Program-made: the position numbers and the translations under genes | Shown here: positions 1 through 8,073 of the stretch, in pieces | Position numbering within the stretch: the first letter of the stretch is position 1 | Layout of the letters: every line of letters begins with the position of its first letter | Assembly: GCA_029242745.1 (NCBI GenBank) | Contig: JAQWTI010000005.1 | Location: 118,873 to 182,872, forward strand | Reading direction: 5' to 3' | DNA: 64,000 bases | From: Acidimicrobiales bacterium | GTDB lineage: Bacteria > Actinomycetota > Acidimicrobiia > Acidimicrobiales > MedAcidi-G1 | The notes under the pieces: generated by a model | Databases searched by the model: none | The model's input: only the letters and a program-made list of their open reading frames with translations | What the model was told of the DNA's origin: nothing

Positions 1-591
1 GGTGGCCATCGAATACGACCACCGTGTTCCCGGCTGGTGGCGTAGCGGCAGAGTGGCGACCAAATCGATGCGCTCGGTCAGATTGCACCCCAGGTCGAGG
101 GCGCCGAGCCCAACTTTTCGATACATCTCATCTACTGGGTGCTGGGTCAGAATTGAATAACTAAGTCCGGCGGTGTGTGTGAGCAGGTCGGCGATCGTGA
201 TGGGTCGCTCAGCGGGCACTGTTTCCGGAGCATCGGCTGTGCCACCAACGAAAACCTGCTGTCCAGCAAAGGCAGGAAGAAAGCGTTCCAGAGGGTCGCT
301 AAGGCGGACTTGACCCTCCTCAACTAACTGCATCACCGTCACCGAAGTGATCGGCTTGGTCATGGAAAAGATCCGCCAGAGAGAGTCAGTGGCAACTGGG
401 ACCACCTCTTCTCGGTTGGCCAGACCCGCCATCGAACGTAAGGCCACTTGGCCATGACGAGCCACCAATACGTCAGTACCAACCATGCGACCGTCCTCGA
501 CGAAGGCTCGCGCAAAGTCTGCGACCCGCTGAAGCCGACTAGGTTCAAAACCCAGATCAGTAGGGCTGGGTGTTGCGGGGTCACACCCCAT
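1..591 (-). CDS. Serine hydrolase of the beta-lactamase/penicillin-binding fold, partial
   Basis: Reading the complement from an ATG at 591 gives 197 open codons that run off the left edge, so the C-terminal half is missing. The protein has the SxxK nucleophile motif of the class C beta-lactamase/esterase family (SMTK, residues 76-79), followed by LLTHTAGLSY and a YSM element near residue 193 that fits the second catalytic motif (YxN type). No signal peptide is visible. Members of this family are esterases, D-aminopeptidases or lactonases acting on unknown substrates, so beta-lactam hydrolysis should not be assumed. The next gene on the same strand ends 8 bases upstream, which suggests co-transcription. 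The family is secure; the substrate is unknown. Confidence 0.85.
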   Translation of the reverse strand, partial: MGCDPATPSPTDLGFEPSRLQRVADFARAFVEDGRMVGTDVLVARHGQVALRSMAGLANREEVVPVATDSLWRIFSMTKPITSVTVMQLVEEGQVRLSDPLERFLPAFAGQQVFVGGTADAPETVPAERPITIADLLTHTAGLSYSILTQHPVDEMYRKVGLGALDLGCNLTERIDLVATLPLRHQPGTRWSYSMAT

Positions 592-599
592 GGCCTAAA

Positions 600-938
600 T
601 CAGCCTGCGTCGCCGGTCAGTTCGTCATCGCTTGGAATTTCAACACCCTCGACCCAATAAAGGTAGAGACCGGCGATGATGTCCTCGATATCCTCGATGT
701 CCTCTGCTCCAGCATCAGCCAGTTCCAAGGTGACGACGTTGCTATTTACGTGGATGCCTGAGATTCCGCCACGAGCGAACAAGCGCCGGGCAAGCTCATC
801 AGTCGGCGTACATCCGGGAATCTCGTCACCAGCACGGAAGCGCTCGTGACCCATACCAGTGATAGACCGGTTGGTCTCATACCGGACGACTCCGGAGCGA
901 AATGACGGCTTAGAAACGACGGTGATTGGCTGACCCAT
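600..938 (-). CDS. Small Nfu N-terminal-like protein
   Basis: This 112-residue acidic protein starts VTVV-like (PITVVSKPSF), has a central TDELARRLFARGGISG segment and then HVNSNVVTLEL. The pattern of strand, helix and valine-rich strand resembles the Nfu/NifU N-terminal domain seen in small actinobacterial proteins. A repeated EDIED segment lies near residue 82. The cysteine-bearing NifU C-terminal domain is absent, so an iron-sulfur scaffold role is not shown. It lies between the serine hydrolase gene and a membrane protein gene, all read leftwards and closely spaced. The fold assignment is from memory of the family and is moderate; the function is unknown. Confidence 0.6.
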   Translation of the reverse strand: MGQPITVVSKPSFRSGVVRYETNRSITGMGHERFRAGDEIPGCTPTDELARRLFARGGISGIHVNSNVVTLELADAGAEDIEDIEDIIAGLYLYWVEGVEIPSDDELTGDAG

Positions 939-949
939 TGCTGGGCAGG

Positions 950-1393
950 CTAGCGGTCGACGCTCACTCCAGCGTCGGCTAGGTCAACTGGATCGCCACT
1001 TTGATCGCCCACCAAACCCCGATCTGCTCGATAAAGGCAACTGGCGAGCACAATCGACCCCAGACTCAACACGGTGTGCACCAACTTGAAGCCAATTTCA
1101 TAGTCATCAAACAACATACCGATGCCGCGCACCGTCCAGAAAACGATGGTCCACAAACAGAACGCGGCGACCAGACGGGTCGACCCAAGCGGGCGACGGT
1201 GCCAGAGTCCCAGAGGCACGGTGGCCATGAGGGCTGCAAGAACGAGAAAGATTAGGGCCACAACTAGCTGCCATGTCCGAGCTCCTGGAGCGAGGTCGTC
1301 GTCGCTGATCACATTGCGGATCCGGCCCACCCAGACGACAGCTGTCCACGCCACTGCCAACCACAGGAGTCGGATCACATTACTCATAGTCAA
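950..1393 (-). CDS. Small four-helix membrane protein of unknown function
   Basis: The 147-residue product has four hydrophobic stretches long enough to cross the membrane, at about residues 5-24, 43-64, 72-91 and 101-118, and a polar acidic C-terminal tail. I do not recognise a named family. The gene lies 11 bases upstream of the Nfu-like gene and 15 bases downstream of rnhB on the same strand, so it is probably read in the same transcript. Topology is inferred from hydrophobicity alone. Confidence 0.6.
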   Translation of the reverse strand: MTMSNVIRLLWLAVAWTAVVWVGRIRNVISDDDLAPGARTWQLVVALIFLVLAALMATVPLGLWHRRPLGSTRLVAAFCLWTIVFWTVRGIGMLFDDYEIGFKLVHTVLSLGSIVLASCLYRADRGLVGDQSGDPVDLADAGVSVDR

Positions 1394-1408
1394 AAATGGT
1401 ATCGCCGG

Positions 1409-2101
1409 TTAGAAGAGGCGAACCAACCCGTGGCGCTCTCTGGCTGGCAGACCAACTGGTGGTAGGTCTTTCATGAACGACCAAGACCGTCTGTGAAATG
1501 CCGTAGCCCCCCACTCGGCTAGCCCCTGACGATGAACAGGGCTTGGGTAGCCCTTCGACGTGGCGAACCCGTAACCAGGAAAGCGCTGGTCAGCTTGACG
1601 CATAATTCGGTCACGGGTGACCTTTGCCACGATGGAGGCGGCGGCGATCGACAGGCTGGTGGTGTCGCCCTTCACGATCGTGTGGGCCCGCCCACCACCC
1701 ACGAAGTCCCAGTTTCCGTCCAGCAGCACCCTGTCAACTTTCAGATCAAGTTGATCCAGAGCTCGTTGGGCTGCAAGGCGTTGAGCGGCCGACATTCCCA
1801 GCTCGTCGCACTCATCGTTGCTCGCATGGCCCACCGACCAGGCGGTGGCCCATTCAGTGATACGGCCCAAGATCGCTTCGCGTTCCGGTTCGTTAAGCAT
1901 CTTGGAATCACGGACCCCAGTGATCCGACGATCGGCGTTGACCACAACGGCTCCAACGGTAAGTGGCCCTGCCCAGGAACCCTTGCCGACCTCATCCATC
2001 CCAGCCACTACGACATGTCCCGCAGACCACAGCCGCCGTTCAGCAGCTAGGCCCGGCGCTCTCCCGCGGAGGGCAGCACGCATCCGGTTCCTTTTAACCA
2101 T
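1409..2101 (-). CDS. rnhB: Ribonuclease HII
   Basis: RNase HII cuts the RNA strand of RNA-DNA hybrids and removes single ribonucleotides from DNA. The family signature GMDEVGKGSWAGP near residue 34 carries the first two metal-binding acids (Asp-Glu). The later stretch GDTTSLSIAAASIVAKV matches the conserved GD-S-AAASIvAKV region. At 230 residues the length is normal. The ATG lies 9 bases after the stop of the upstream gene (stop at 2111), which suggests translational coupling. A basic N-terminal extension of about 25 residues precedes the core, so a later start cannot be excluded. Confidence 0.95.
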   Translation of the reverse strand: MVKRNRMRAALRGRAPGLAAERRLWSAGHVVVAGMDEVGKGSWAGPLTVGAVVVNADRRITGVRDSKMLNEPEREAILGRITEWATAWSVGHASNDECDELGMSAAQRLAAQRALDQLDLKVDRVLLDGNWDFVGGGRAHTIVKGDTTSLSIAAASIVAKVTRDRIMRQADQRFPGYGFATSKGYPSPVHRQGLAEWGATAFHRRSWSFMKDLPPVGLPARERHGLVRLF

Positions 2102-2110
2102 GACCAGACC

Positions 2111-3595
2111 CTAGGACCTTGGCAGCCGACCGGCAGGTGCGGCCAGCAGTGCTTCACCAGCAAGCTCAGAGCTCGAAAATGCACTGTCTAGCCCCGGGAC
2201 TCGCAGGACAACTGGACCTTCTCCTAGGTGTGGTTCCAGTTGCCATAGGAAGGCTGGGCGGGTGCCATGCCAGCGGATGGCGAAGCCCAGGCGCCCCACA
2301 GGAGTGAATAATCCATGCACTTCGACCGGCTGGCCAAGCCAGGCGTCGGGCACGTCTACTAGAAGGTCCAACCCATCAGAGGAGCGACGGACCAAACGGT
2401 CGGCCAAACTTCGTAGTTCAGCAGCCGGACCCACAGCAGCAACGGACAAGGCGGGCTCACCAGAACCGAATAGCCCGCCACCAAGCAACAAAGCGTCAGC
2501 GGCGGCCGTTGGGTCGCCTATTGCCTCGAATAGGCCAACTAGCGACGCAGCAGCGCAACGACCCTCCGGGCTATCGCCGCCGAGGCGTATGACCTCCTCT
2601 AACGAAAGGCCTTGATGTACAACTAAGGAACCATCAAAGTGCTTGGTTTCACGAGCCAGGGTCCAAAGGGCGGCCGTAGCCTCAAGGCGCTCAATTCCTG
2701 ATCCCAGCCAACTCTTTCCAAGTCGATGAGCCGCCTCGTCTCCAAACCCCCATCGGGCCAACTCGACTACTACGGCTGCCGACGAGTCAGCCAACAAGGT
2801 GTCCACTAACGCCCGATGGACATCGACCCCATCTGGCAGGTCAACGGCAGTGGCGGCCTCAAGCCGCGCTTCCCAACCCGCTGCAACTCGATCGACGGGA
2901 GGCAAGACTGCTGACGGATTTTCAACTAAATCGTCAGTTGGAACTGCAAACCGCATGGCAGTCCGGTGAGGCAGCGGCACAATAAGTGCACCTGCGGCTG
3001 CCCCAATTCGGCAACGCACTGGTTCAGGCACCTCCTTAACCGCTAGACCACCAGTGACCTCAGCCCACAGGTCCCCCCTTGAATCCACCAGTGAGAACCG
3101 GCCGGGGTCACGGTCAAGAACCACGGAAGGGACCCCGTCGACGATGAGGCGTCGACCATCCACCGCCACGCGTCGGATTCGACCTCCTGCTGAGGCCTGA
3201 ACAGCCACCGCCACAGCCACTGGGACGGACGCCTCATTAGTCAACTCAACGACCACCGCCGGACCAGAGGAGCCGTCGGGCTGCGCTGCCCACGTGGTCG
3301 CCACGATGTCACCACCCGAGACGCGCATCCGGGTCTCCAGCACCGGTGCCGGGCCGGGCCGGACTTGGCGGACTCCCGCCTCAATCGCCGGCGCGTACCA
3401 CCGATCGTCTGCACCGATCCACCACTCGATCTGATGGCCCAATCCGTGCTCCTGACCAAGGGGCCACACCGTGGCCCGGGAATCGACTAGAGCCAGAGGG
3501 CGGTCCCACGTTCCGACCCGGGTTCCAGCAGGCACCCTTGTACCTTCATCAGCTTGGTCGCGCCGAAACAGAAATCGGGAAAATGGTCCAGCCAT
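2111..3595 (-). CDS. Conserved hypothetical protein coupled to gpsA
   Basis: The protein of 494 residues has a beta-rich N-terminal half with many Val/Arg strands and a helical middle (about residues 260-420) rich in Ala and Leu, then a final beta segment with a WHG element. This layout recalls proteins with a beta-sandwich plus alpha-barrel, such as some glycan-acting enzymes, but I see no catalytic motif and assign no function. The open frame extends upstream into gpsA. I chose the ATG at 3595 because it overlaps the gpsA stop codon as TGATG, a typical translational coupling junction. No signal peptide is seen, so a cytoplasmic location is likely. Confidence 0.7.
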   Translation of the reverse strand: MAGPFSRFLFRRDQADEGTRVPAGTRVGTWDRPLALVDSRATVWPLGQEHGLGHQIEWWIGADDRWYAPAIEAGVRQVRPGPAPVLETRMRVSGGDIVATTWAAQPDGSSGPAVVVELTNEASVPVAVAVAVQASAGGRIRRVAVDGRRLIVDGVPSVVLDRDPGRFSLVDSRGDLWAEVTGGLAVKEVPEPVRCRIGAAAGALIVPLPHRTAMRFAVPTDDLVENPSAVLPPVDRVAAGWEARLEAATAVDLPDGVDVHRALVDTLLADSSAAVVVELARWGFGDEAAHRLGKSWLGSGIERLEATAALWTLARETKHFDGSLVVHQGLSLEEVIRLGGDSPEGRCAAASLVGLFEAIGDPTAAADALLLGGGLFGSGEPALSVAAVGPAAELRSLADRLVRRSSDGLDLLVDVPDAWLGQPVEVHGLFTPVGRLGFAIRWHGTRPAFLWQLEPHLGEGPVVLRVPGLDSAFSSSELAGEALLAAPAGRLPRS

Positions 3596-4644
3596 CAGGT
3601 TTCTGACGATCTGTGCCCGGCTGACTCGACCTCTGGAACTGGTCGTCGAGCCATAAGTTCCGACCACACGTCGACAGGTGAGTGGCCATCCTCAAACACT
3701 CTCCGGACCCCAGCAGCGATCGGAACCTCAACATTTACTTTTGATGCCAGTTGGCAAGCCACTCCTGCCGTCCGTACGCCTTCGGCCACCTGTTCCATCC
3801 CGGCTAACACCTCCTCAGTCGGTACTCCTCGCCCCACCTGTTCGCCGACCCAGCGGTTTCGACTCTGGCTGCTCATACAGGTGGCCAGCGTGTCACCTAG
3901 GCCCGCCAGTCCGGCCAATGTTTTGAAATCAGCGCCGAGCGCCACACCAAGCCGGGTCATTTCAGCGAGACCTCGAGTGATGAGCGCGGCCCTTGCGTTG
4001 TCTCCTGCATTCAACCCTTCCGCCATCCCAGCGGCTAAAGCAATAATATTCTTGACAGCCCCACCGATCTCACAGCCCACCAAGTCGTCGTTGGTGTAAA
4101 TCCGTAGCCGATCTGAGGCCAACAGAGCTTGAATAGTAAGGGCGGCGGCCGGGTCGGTAGCTGCTACCACGCTGGCCGCGGAACGACCTTCCAGTATCTC
4201 TGTAGCCAGATTTGGCCCTGTGAGCACACCGATTGGCCGGCCAGGCAGCACCTCGGCAGCCACTTGGCTCATACGCAGGCCGGTTCCTTGCTCAAAACCT
4301 TTGGCGAGACTTATTATCGGAACGTTGGCGCCAATAGCCGTCGCTGCGGCGGTCAGAGTAGACCGAAAACCGTGGGTGGGCACACCGGCAACCACGAGGT
4401 CAGCACCGCACACCGCCGCGAGTAGATCATCCGTGGCTTCCAGTTCAGTGGGCAGATCGTGACCGTCGAGATAGCGTCGATTACCCCGCCCAGCAGCCAC
4501 ATCAGCTGCTACCTCAGGCCGACGGGACCAAAGCACCGTGGATACAACCGGTGCCAGCAGGGCCGCCACCGTCGTGCCCCAAGATCCGGCACCAACCACC
4601 GCTACCCGGTGGGCCTTGGATCTGGTAGGCGTCCGTGGCGTCAT
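3595..4644 (-). CDS. gpsA: Glycerol-3-phosphate dehydrogenase, NAD(P)+ dependent
   Basis: GpsA reduces dihydroxyacetone phosphate to sn-glycerol 3-phosphate for phospholipid synthesis. The 349-residue product opens with the Rossmann motif VAVVGAGSWGTT (about residues 14-25). It contains the family segments GVLTGPNLATEI and GGAVKNIIALAAG, the latter holding the catalytic lysine. Length is normal for the family. The start is 22 bases from the divergent cofC start, so the two promoters must overlap the coding ends. The 3' end overlaps the next gene by one base. Confidence 0.95.
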   Translation of the reverse strand: MTPRTPTRSKAHRVAVVGAGSWGTTVAALLAPVVSTVLWSRRPEVAADVAAGRGNRRYLDGHDLPTELEATDDLLAAVCGADLVVAGVPTHGFRSTLTAAATAIGANVPIISLAKGFEQGTGLRMSQVAAEVLPGRPIGVLTGPNLATEILEGRSAASVVAATDPAAALTIQALLASDRLRIYTNDDLVGCEIGGAVKNIIALAAGMAEGLNAGDNARAALITRGLAEMTRLGVALGADFKTLAGLAGLGDTLATCMSSQSRNRWVGEQVGRGVPTEEVLAGMEQVAEGVRTAGVACQLASKVNVEVPIAAGVRRVFEDGHSPVDVWSELMARRPVPEVESAGHRSSET

Positions 4645-4666
4645 GCCTTCACCCTAGGGTGTCGCT

Positions 4667-5263
4667 ATGTCTGGACTTGTCGGTGTGCTCATACCCGTGA
4701 AAGCCTTCAACGAGGCAAAGGGGCGCCTCGCCAGTGTCGTAGCCGCCGATATGCGCGCCGAACTGGTGCGGAATATGGCGGCCACAGTAATCGCAGCAGC
4801 GGCTCCCCTCCCGGTGACAGTGGTCTGTGATGACGACGAGGTTGACGTTTGGGCGCGTTCGGTCGGTGCGAGTGTGCTTCGGGTCCACGAGCCGGGCTTA
4901 AACCATGCCGTAGAGGCTGGAGTCGCTGCGCTGGCGGCCGCTGGGGTGGAAAGAGTTCTGATTGCGCACGCTGACCTTCCTAGGGCCACCCGACTGGACC
5001 ACTGTACGACCACCGAGGGAATCACCCTGGTGCCCGACCGCCACCTAGACGGAACTCCGGTGATCGTGGTGCCGAGCAGCGCAGGTTTCCGTTTTGCGTA
5101 CGGACCAGGTTCGTACGCGGCCCACGTGGCTGAGGCCGAGCGGCTGGGCCTTCCATGGCGAAGTCTGCACGACCCGGACTTGGCATTTGACGTCGACGAT
5201 CCAGATGACCTCAAGGGCCTAGCAGACCTTGTCGGGACAAGAGGCTTTCAACCGATGGACTGA
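4667..5263 (+). CDS. cofC: 2-phospho-L-lactate (phosphoenolpyruvate) guanylyltransferase
   Basis: CofC (also called FbiD) uses GTP to activate 2-phospho-L-lactate or phosphoenolpyruvate in the synthesis of the deazaflavin cofactor F420. The 198-residue product begins GVLIPVKAFNEAKGRLA, the nucleotide-binding start of this family, and has the acidic pairs CDDDEVD and HADLPR expected in a nucleotidyltransferase core. Its presence means the cell makes F420, in line with the FrhB-like gene at 62325. The end overlaps the convergent ABC permease gene by 16 bases. Confidence 0.9.
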   Translation: MSGLVGVLIPVKAFNEAKGRLASVVAADMRAELVRNMAATVIAAAAPLPVTVVCDDDEVDVWARSVGASVLRVHEPGLNHAVEAGVAALAAAGVERVLIAHADLPRATRLDHCTTTEGITLVPDRHLDGTPVIVVPSSAGFRFAYGPGSYAAHVAEAERLGLPWRSLHDPDLAFDVDDPDDLKGLADLVGTRGFQPMD

Positions 5264-6093
5264 CTTCGGCGGGACCTCCGACCTCGGAGGCTCCGGCCGG
5301 CGGCACCAACTGAAGGTTCCCATCGGAACCGCCGGGCCGCCACCACGGCACCCAAAATACCCCACGCTCCAATACGAGCCAACAGGACCAGATCCCAGGC
5401 TGAACCATCCTGAAAGGGATCGAATGCATTCGAGAACGCCTCCACAAACGGCTTAAGCGGTAAGGCGTTACCTACGACCTGGAGCCACGCTGGGGCATCA
5501 CCGATCGGTATGAAAACGTCGGATACGAAAGCAACTGGAAGGATGGTGGCATTGGCCAGAGCGGGAGATGACTGGCCAGAGGGCGCCAGAGCAGCCAAGG
5601 CCAGCCCGAGCATCGCGAAAGATCCTGTCCCAACCAGAAATGTTGTCACCGCCGCAGGTATCCCCCCAACATTGATTTCAACACCGTAGAGAGCGACACC
5701 GACGACCAACATGATCAACGCACCTACCAGAGCAATCGATACTCCGGAGAGCACTACCCCACCCAGGTAAACCCACCGGGGTAGCGGTGTGCTGCGAACC
5801 CGCCGAAGAATCCCTTCATCACGGTCGATGGCTGTGGAGATCCCAATGTTCGTATAGGTCGCAGACACGGCGGTGAAGACAGCTAACCCGGGCGCGTAGA
5901 ACTGAGCGAACTTCATCAAATGACCACGAGCGAAGATTTCACCAGCGCCATAAATGGTGCCGAACAGCAGGAGAAACATTAACGGGAAGACCAAGGTAAA
6001 GAATGCAGCAACTGGTACTCGCCGAAACTTTCGGTTCTGGTAACCCACCTGACACACCAGCAGGCGTAATGGTGCTGGGAGCGAGTCAGGCAT
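5248..6093 (-). CDS. ABC-2 type transporter permease
   Basis: This membrane subunit pairs with the ATPase encoded just upstream to form an exporter of the drug/antibiotic (DrrB-like) class. About six hydrophobic helices are visible, with the longest stretches near the N-terminal third and around the SFAMLGLALAALAPSG segment, which resembles the ABC-2 signature region. Possible starts are ATG at 6117 and ATG at 6093. I prefer 6093 because it gives only an 8-base overlap with the ATPase gene. The C-terminus is Arg/Ser-rich and overlaps cofC tail to tail. The cargo is unknown. Confidence 0.85.
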   Translation of the reverse strand: MPDSLPAPLRLLVCQVGYQNRKFRRVPVAAFFTLVFPLMFLLLFGTIYGAGEIFARGHLMKFAQFYAPGLAVFTAVSATYTNIGISTAIDRDEGILRRVRSTPLPRWVYLGGVVLSGVSIALVGALIMLVVGVALYGVEINVGGIPAAVTTFLVGTGSFAMLGLALAALAPSGQSSPALANATILPVAFVSDVFIPIGDAPAWLQVVGNALPLKPFVEAFSNAFDPFQDGSAWDLVLLARIGAWGILGAVVAARRFRWEPSVGAAGRSLRGRRSRRSQSIG

Positions 6094-7051
6094 CAGATGG
6101 CCCTGTCGGTGCCCCATCACCGTCGACGGAATCTGGATAGCCCTCTAGGAGCCCCAGGTATACGTCCTCGAGGGTTGGCCGGACTACTTCAAGGTCTTCC
6201 AACTCGAGGCCACGATCCAGAGCCCAGGTGGTGAGCTGGTGTAGATCAGCAGTGGGTTCCTCAGTCCGGATCTCGAGGCGCCCATCAAGCACTCTGGCCT
6301 GTCCAGAAAGACCACCCAACAGGCCCTCAACAGTGCCATCTACTTTGACCGGGAAACGGATTCGGATCAACGTCCCGCGCTCCATCGACCGCCGCAACTC
6401 GTCGGGGGTTCCTTCAGCCACCGCCCTTCCGCCAGCGATTACCAGCACCCGGTCGGCTAACGCTTGCACCTCATCCATGTAGTGACTAGTCAGCACGATG
6501 GTGGTACCTAGCGTCCGGAGCCTGTCAACCATTTCCCAAGCCTGTCGCCGGGCTGAAGGATCGAACCCGGTGGTCGGCTCGTCAAGAAACAGCAGGTCGG
6601 GGTCACCAATGAGACCTAGGGCTAAGTCGATTCGACGCTTCTGACCACCCGACAGACGGTGGGTGCGCCGGCCTCCAAGGCCGTCAAGACCAACGAGTTC
6701 CAGTACCTCATCGACTGGTCGACAACGGGAGTAACAAGAGCCGTAGTGGGCTAGAACCTCACGGACGGTCAGTTCTCGTTCAATGCCGACCTCCTGCAGC
6801 ACAATACCTACGCGATCTCGAAACGCCGTCGAGGCTGACTCCGGGTCGTAGCCCAAGACCTCTACCGTGCCGACGTCACGGGTTCGATGCCCCTCAAGGA
6901 TTTCCACTGTGGTCGACTTGCCAGCACCATTTGGCCCTAACAGTGCAAACACCTCACCTGGATCTACATGGAATGAAAGACCATCAACCGCCCGGACATC
7001 TCCGTAGGACTTCCCGAGCCCGGACACGGTAAGAGCGGGGGTAGCAGGCAC
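6086..7051 (-). CDS. ABC transporter ATP-binding subunit (DrrA-like)
   Basis: The 321-residue ATPase drives the adjacent ABC-2 permease. It has Walker A GPNGAGKST near residue 39, the signature HRLSGGQKRR, and Walker B LLFLDEPTTGFDPSA. After the roughly 220-residue nucleotide-binding domain comes the extra C-terminal domain typical of daunorubicin-resistance-type exporters, ending with a PTLEDVYLGL segment. The downstream permease start overlaps this gene, which indicates coupling. Substrates of such pairs range from drugs to lipids and cannot be told from sequence. Confidence 0.93.
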   Translation of the reverse strand: MPATPALTVSGLGKSYGDVRAVDGLSFHVDPGEVFALLGPNGAGKSTTVEILEGHRTRDVGTVEVLGYDPESASTAFRDRVGIVLQEVGIERELTVREVLAHYGSCYSRCRPVDEVLELVGLDGLGGRRTHRLSGGQKRRIDLALGLIGDPDLLFLDEPTTGFDPSARRQAWEMVDRLRTLGTTIVLTSHYMDEVQALADRVLVIAGGRAVAEGTPDELRRSMERGTLIRIRFPVKVDGTVEGLLGGLSGQARVLDGRLEIRTEEPTADLHQLTTWALDRGLELEDLEVVRPTLEDVYLGLLEGYPDSVDGDGAPTGPSDA

Positions 7052-7136
7052 GGTAGTGAGGCTAGTCAGAGGCCTCTAGTTGCTTGGCCCTAAACAGACC
7101 TTTTAACTAGATGCGACTGCTGGCAGACTGAGTTGC

Positions 7137-7715
7137 ATGGAGACCGCAAGTTTCGAACACATGGTTAACGGCACGCCAGAGGACTATGAACTCATCGGAC
7201 GTGCAGGGGCTGCCCACAAAGCCAAACACCTAGCCGACCACATACTGGGTACTTTGCAGGCCATGGCTGGCCCACTTCTTGGCTATCAGGTCGACCGGTT
7301 CCAGCACAGTTTGCAGAGTGCAACTCGCGCACTCCGCAACGGCGAGGACGACGAGATGGTCGTGGCTGCTCTCCTTCATGACGTTGGCGACCCGATCGCC
7401 CCAGAGAATCACAGCGCGGTTGCCGCCGACATTCTCCGCCCCTACGTGAGTGACCGCACCCACTGGATCATCAGACACCACGGGCTGTTCCAGGGGTACT
7501 ACTACTTTCATCACGTCGGCGGTGACCGAGATGGGCGCGAGGTATTCCGTGACCATGAATGGTTTGATGACTGTGCAGCGTTCTGCGAGGAATATGACCA
7601 AAACTGCTTCGAACGAAACTACGACACCATGGCGTTAGAAGAGTTCGAACCACTGGTTCATGCTCTTTTCGCTCGTCAGAGCCGTTTCCCACTCCCTCAG
7701 ACAACTCTTGTCTGA
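7137..7715 (+). CDS. HD-domain protein, possible PhnZ/MIOX-type diiron oxygenase
   Basis: The 192-residue protein has the HD signature LLHDVGD (His81, Asp82), a preceding FQHSLQSATRA with His57, then His92, the HH pair at 114-115 and a very aromatic stretch (GYYYFHH, residues 120-126). The spacing of His and Asp ligands fits an HD metal site. Compact HD proteins with a similar look include PhnZ and related mixed-valent diiron oxygenases, but the required second-sphere residues cannot be proved here. A plain HD phosphohydrolase is the alternative. It stands alone, read rightwards and divergent from the ABC ATPase gene. Confidence 0.7.
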   Translation: METASFEHMVNGTPEDYELIGRAGAAHKAKHLADHILGTLQAMAGPLLGYQVDRFQHSLQSATRALRNGEDDEMVVAALLHDVGDPIAPENHSAVAADILRPYVSDRTHWIIRHHGLFQGYYYFHHVGGDRDGREVFRDHEWFDDCAAFCEEYDQNCFERNYDTMALEEFEPLVHALFARQSRFPLPQTTLV

Positions 7716-7744
7716 CCCAGACGCACATCGGAACTAGGCCTAAG

Positions 7745-7768
7745 GCAATCAAACATCAGTTTGATTGC
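7745..7768. terminator. Perfect 10-bp inverted repeat, terminator-like or operator
   Basis: Arms GCAATCAAAC (7745-7754) and GTTTGATTGC (7759-7768) pair perfectly around a 4-base loop ATCA, 29 bases after the HD gene stop. The position suits a transcript end signal, but no T-run follows on either strand, so a protein-binding palindrome is equally possible. Confidence 0.45.
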
Positions 7769-8061
7769 TCCAGCGGAACAATCGATGGTCGACCGCAAGA
7801 CTTCGACAGACTCGTCTAGGCCAAAAATTGTGAGACACTAAGATTGCACTCCGTTCTGGCCGAGTAATAAGTTGACGTGCCACCATGTGCACTTAATTAG
7901 CCGGATCCCTCTGATTCCAAAACAGGGAAACGATCGCCATCGGGCTTAGACCCTGGTACTTGTAGCAAATTCAATAACTTGCCAACCGCCCTTGCTGCAC
8001 TCACCACTCTCCTGTTTCCGGGCAACCCGGCGGCCGACTTCGGGCGACAAGTCCTTTAACG

Positions 8062-8067
8062 TACGAT
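8062..8067 (+). promoter_or_regulatory. Possible -10 box for a leaderless P450 transcript
   Basis: TACGAT matches the TAnnnT form of an actinobacterial -10 element and ends 6 bases before the ATG at 8074. This would place the transcription start at or next to the start codon. No Shine-Dalgarno sequence is present before this ATG, which fits leaderless initiation. No clear -35 box is seen. Confidence 0.35.
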
Positions 8068-8073
8068 TCGGTT

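Larger units (their letters stand above)
7716..8073. other. 358-bp intergenic region upstream of the P450 gene
   Basis: No open frame with coding character is visible here. The region is somewhat more AT-rich than the genes beside it. It contains a perfect 10-bp inverted repeat near its left end (listed separately) and a possible -10 box immediately before the P450 start. Otherwise I see nothing that I can name. Confidence 0.6.
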
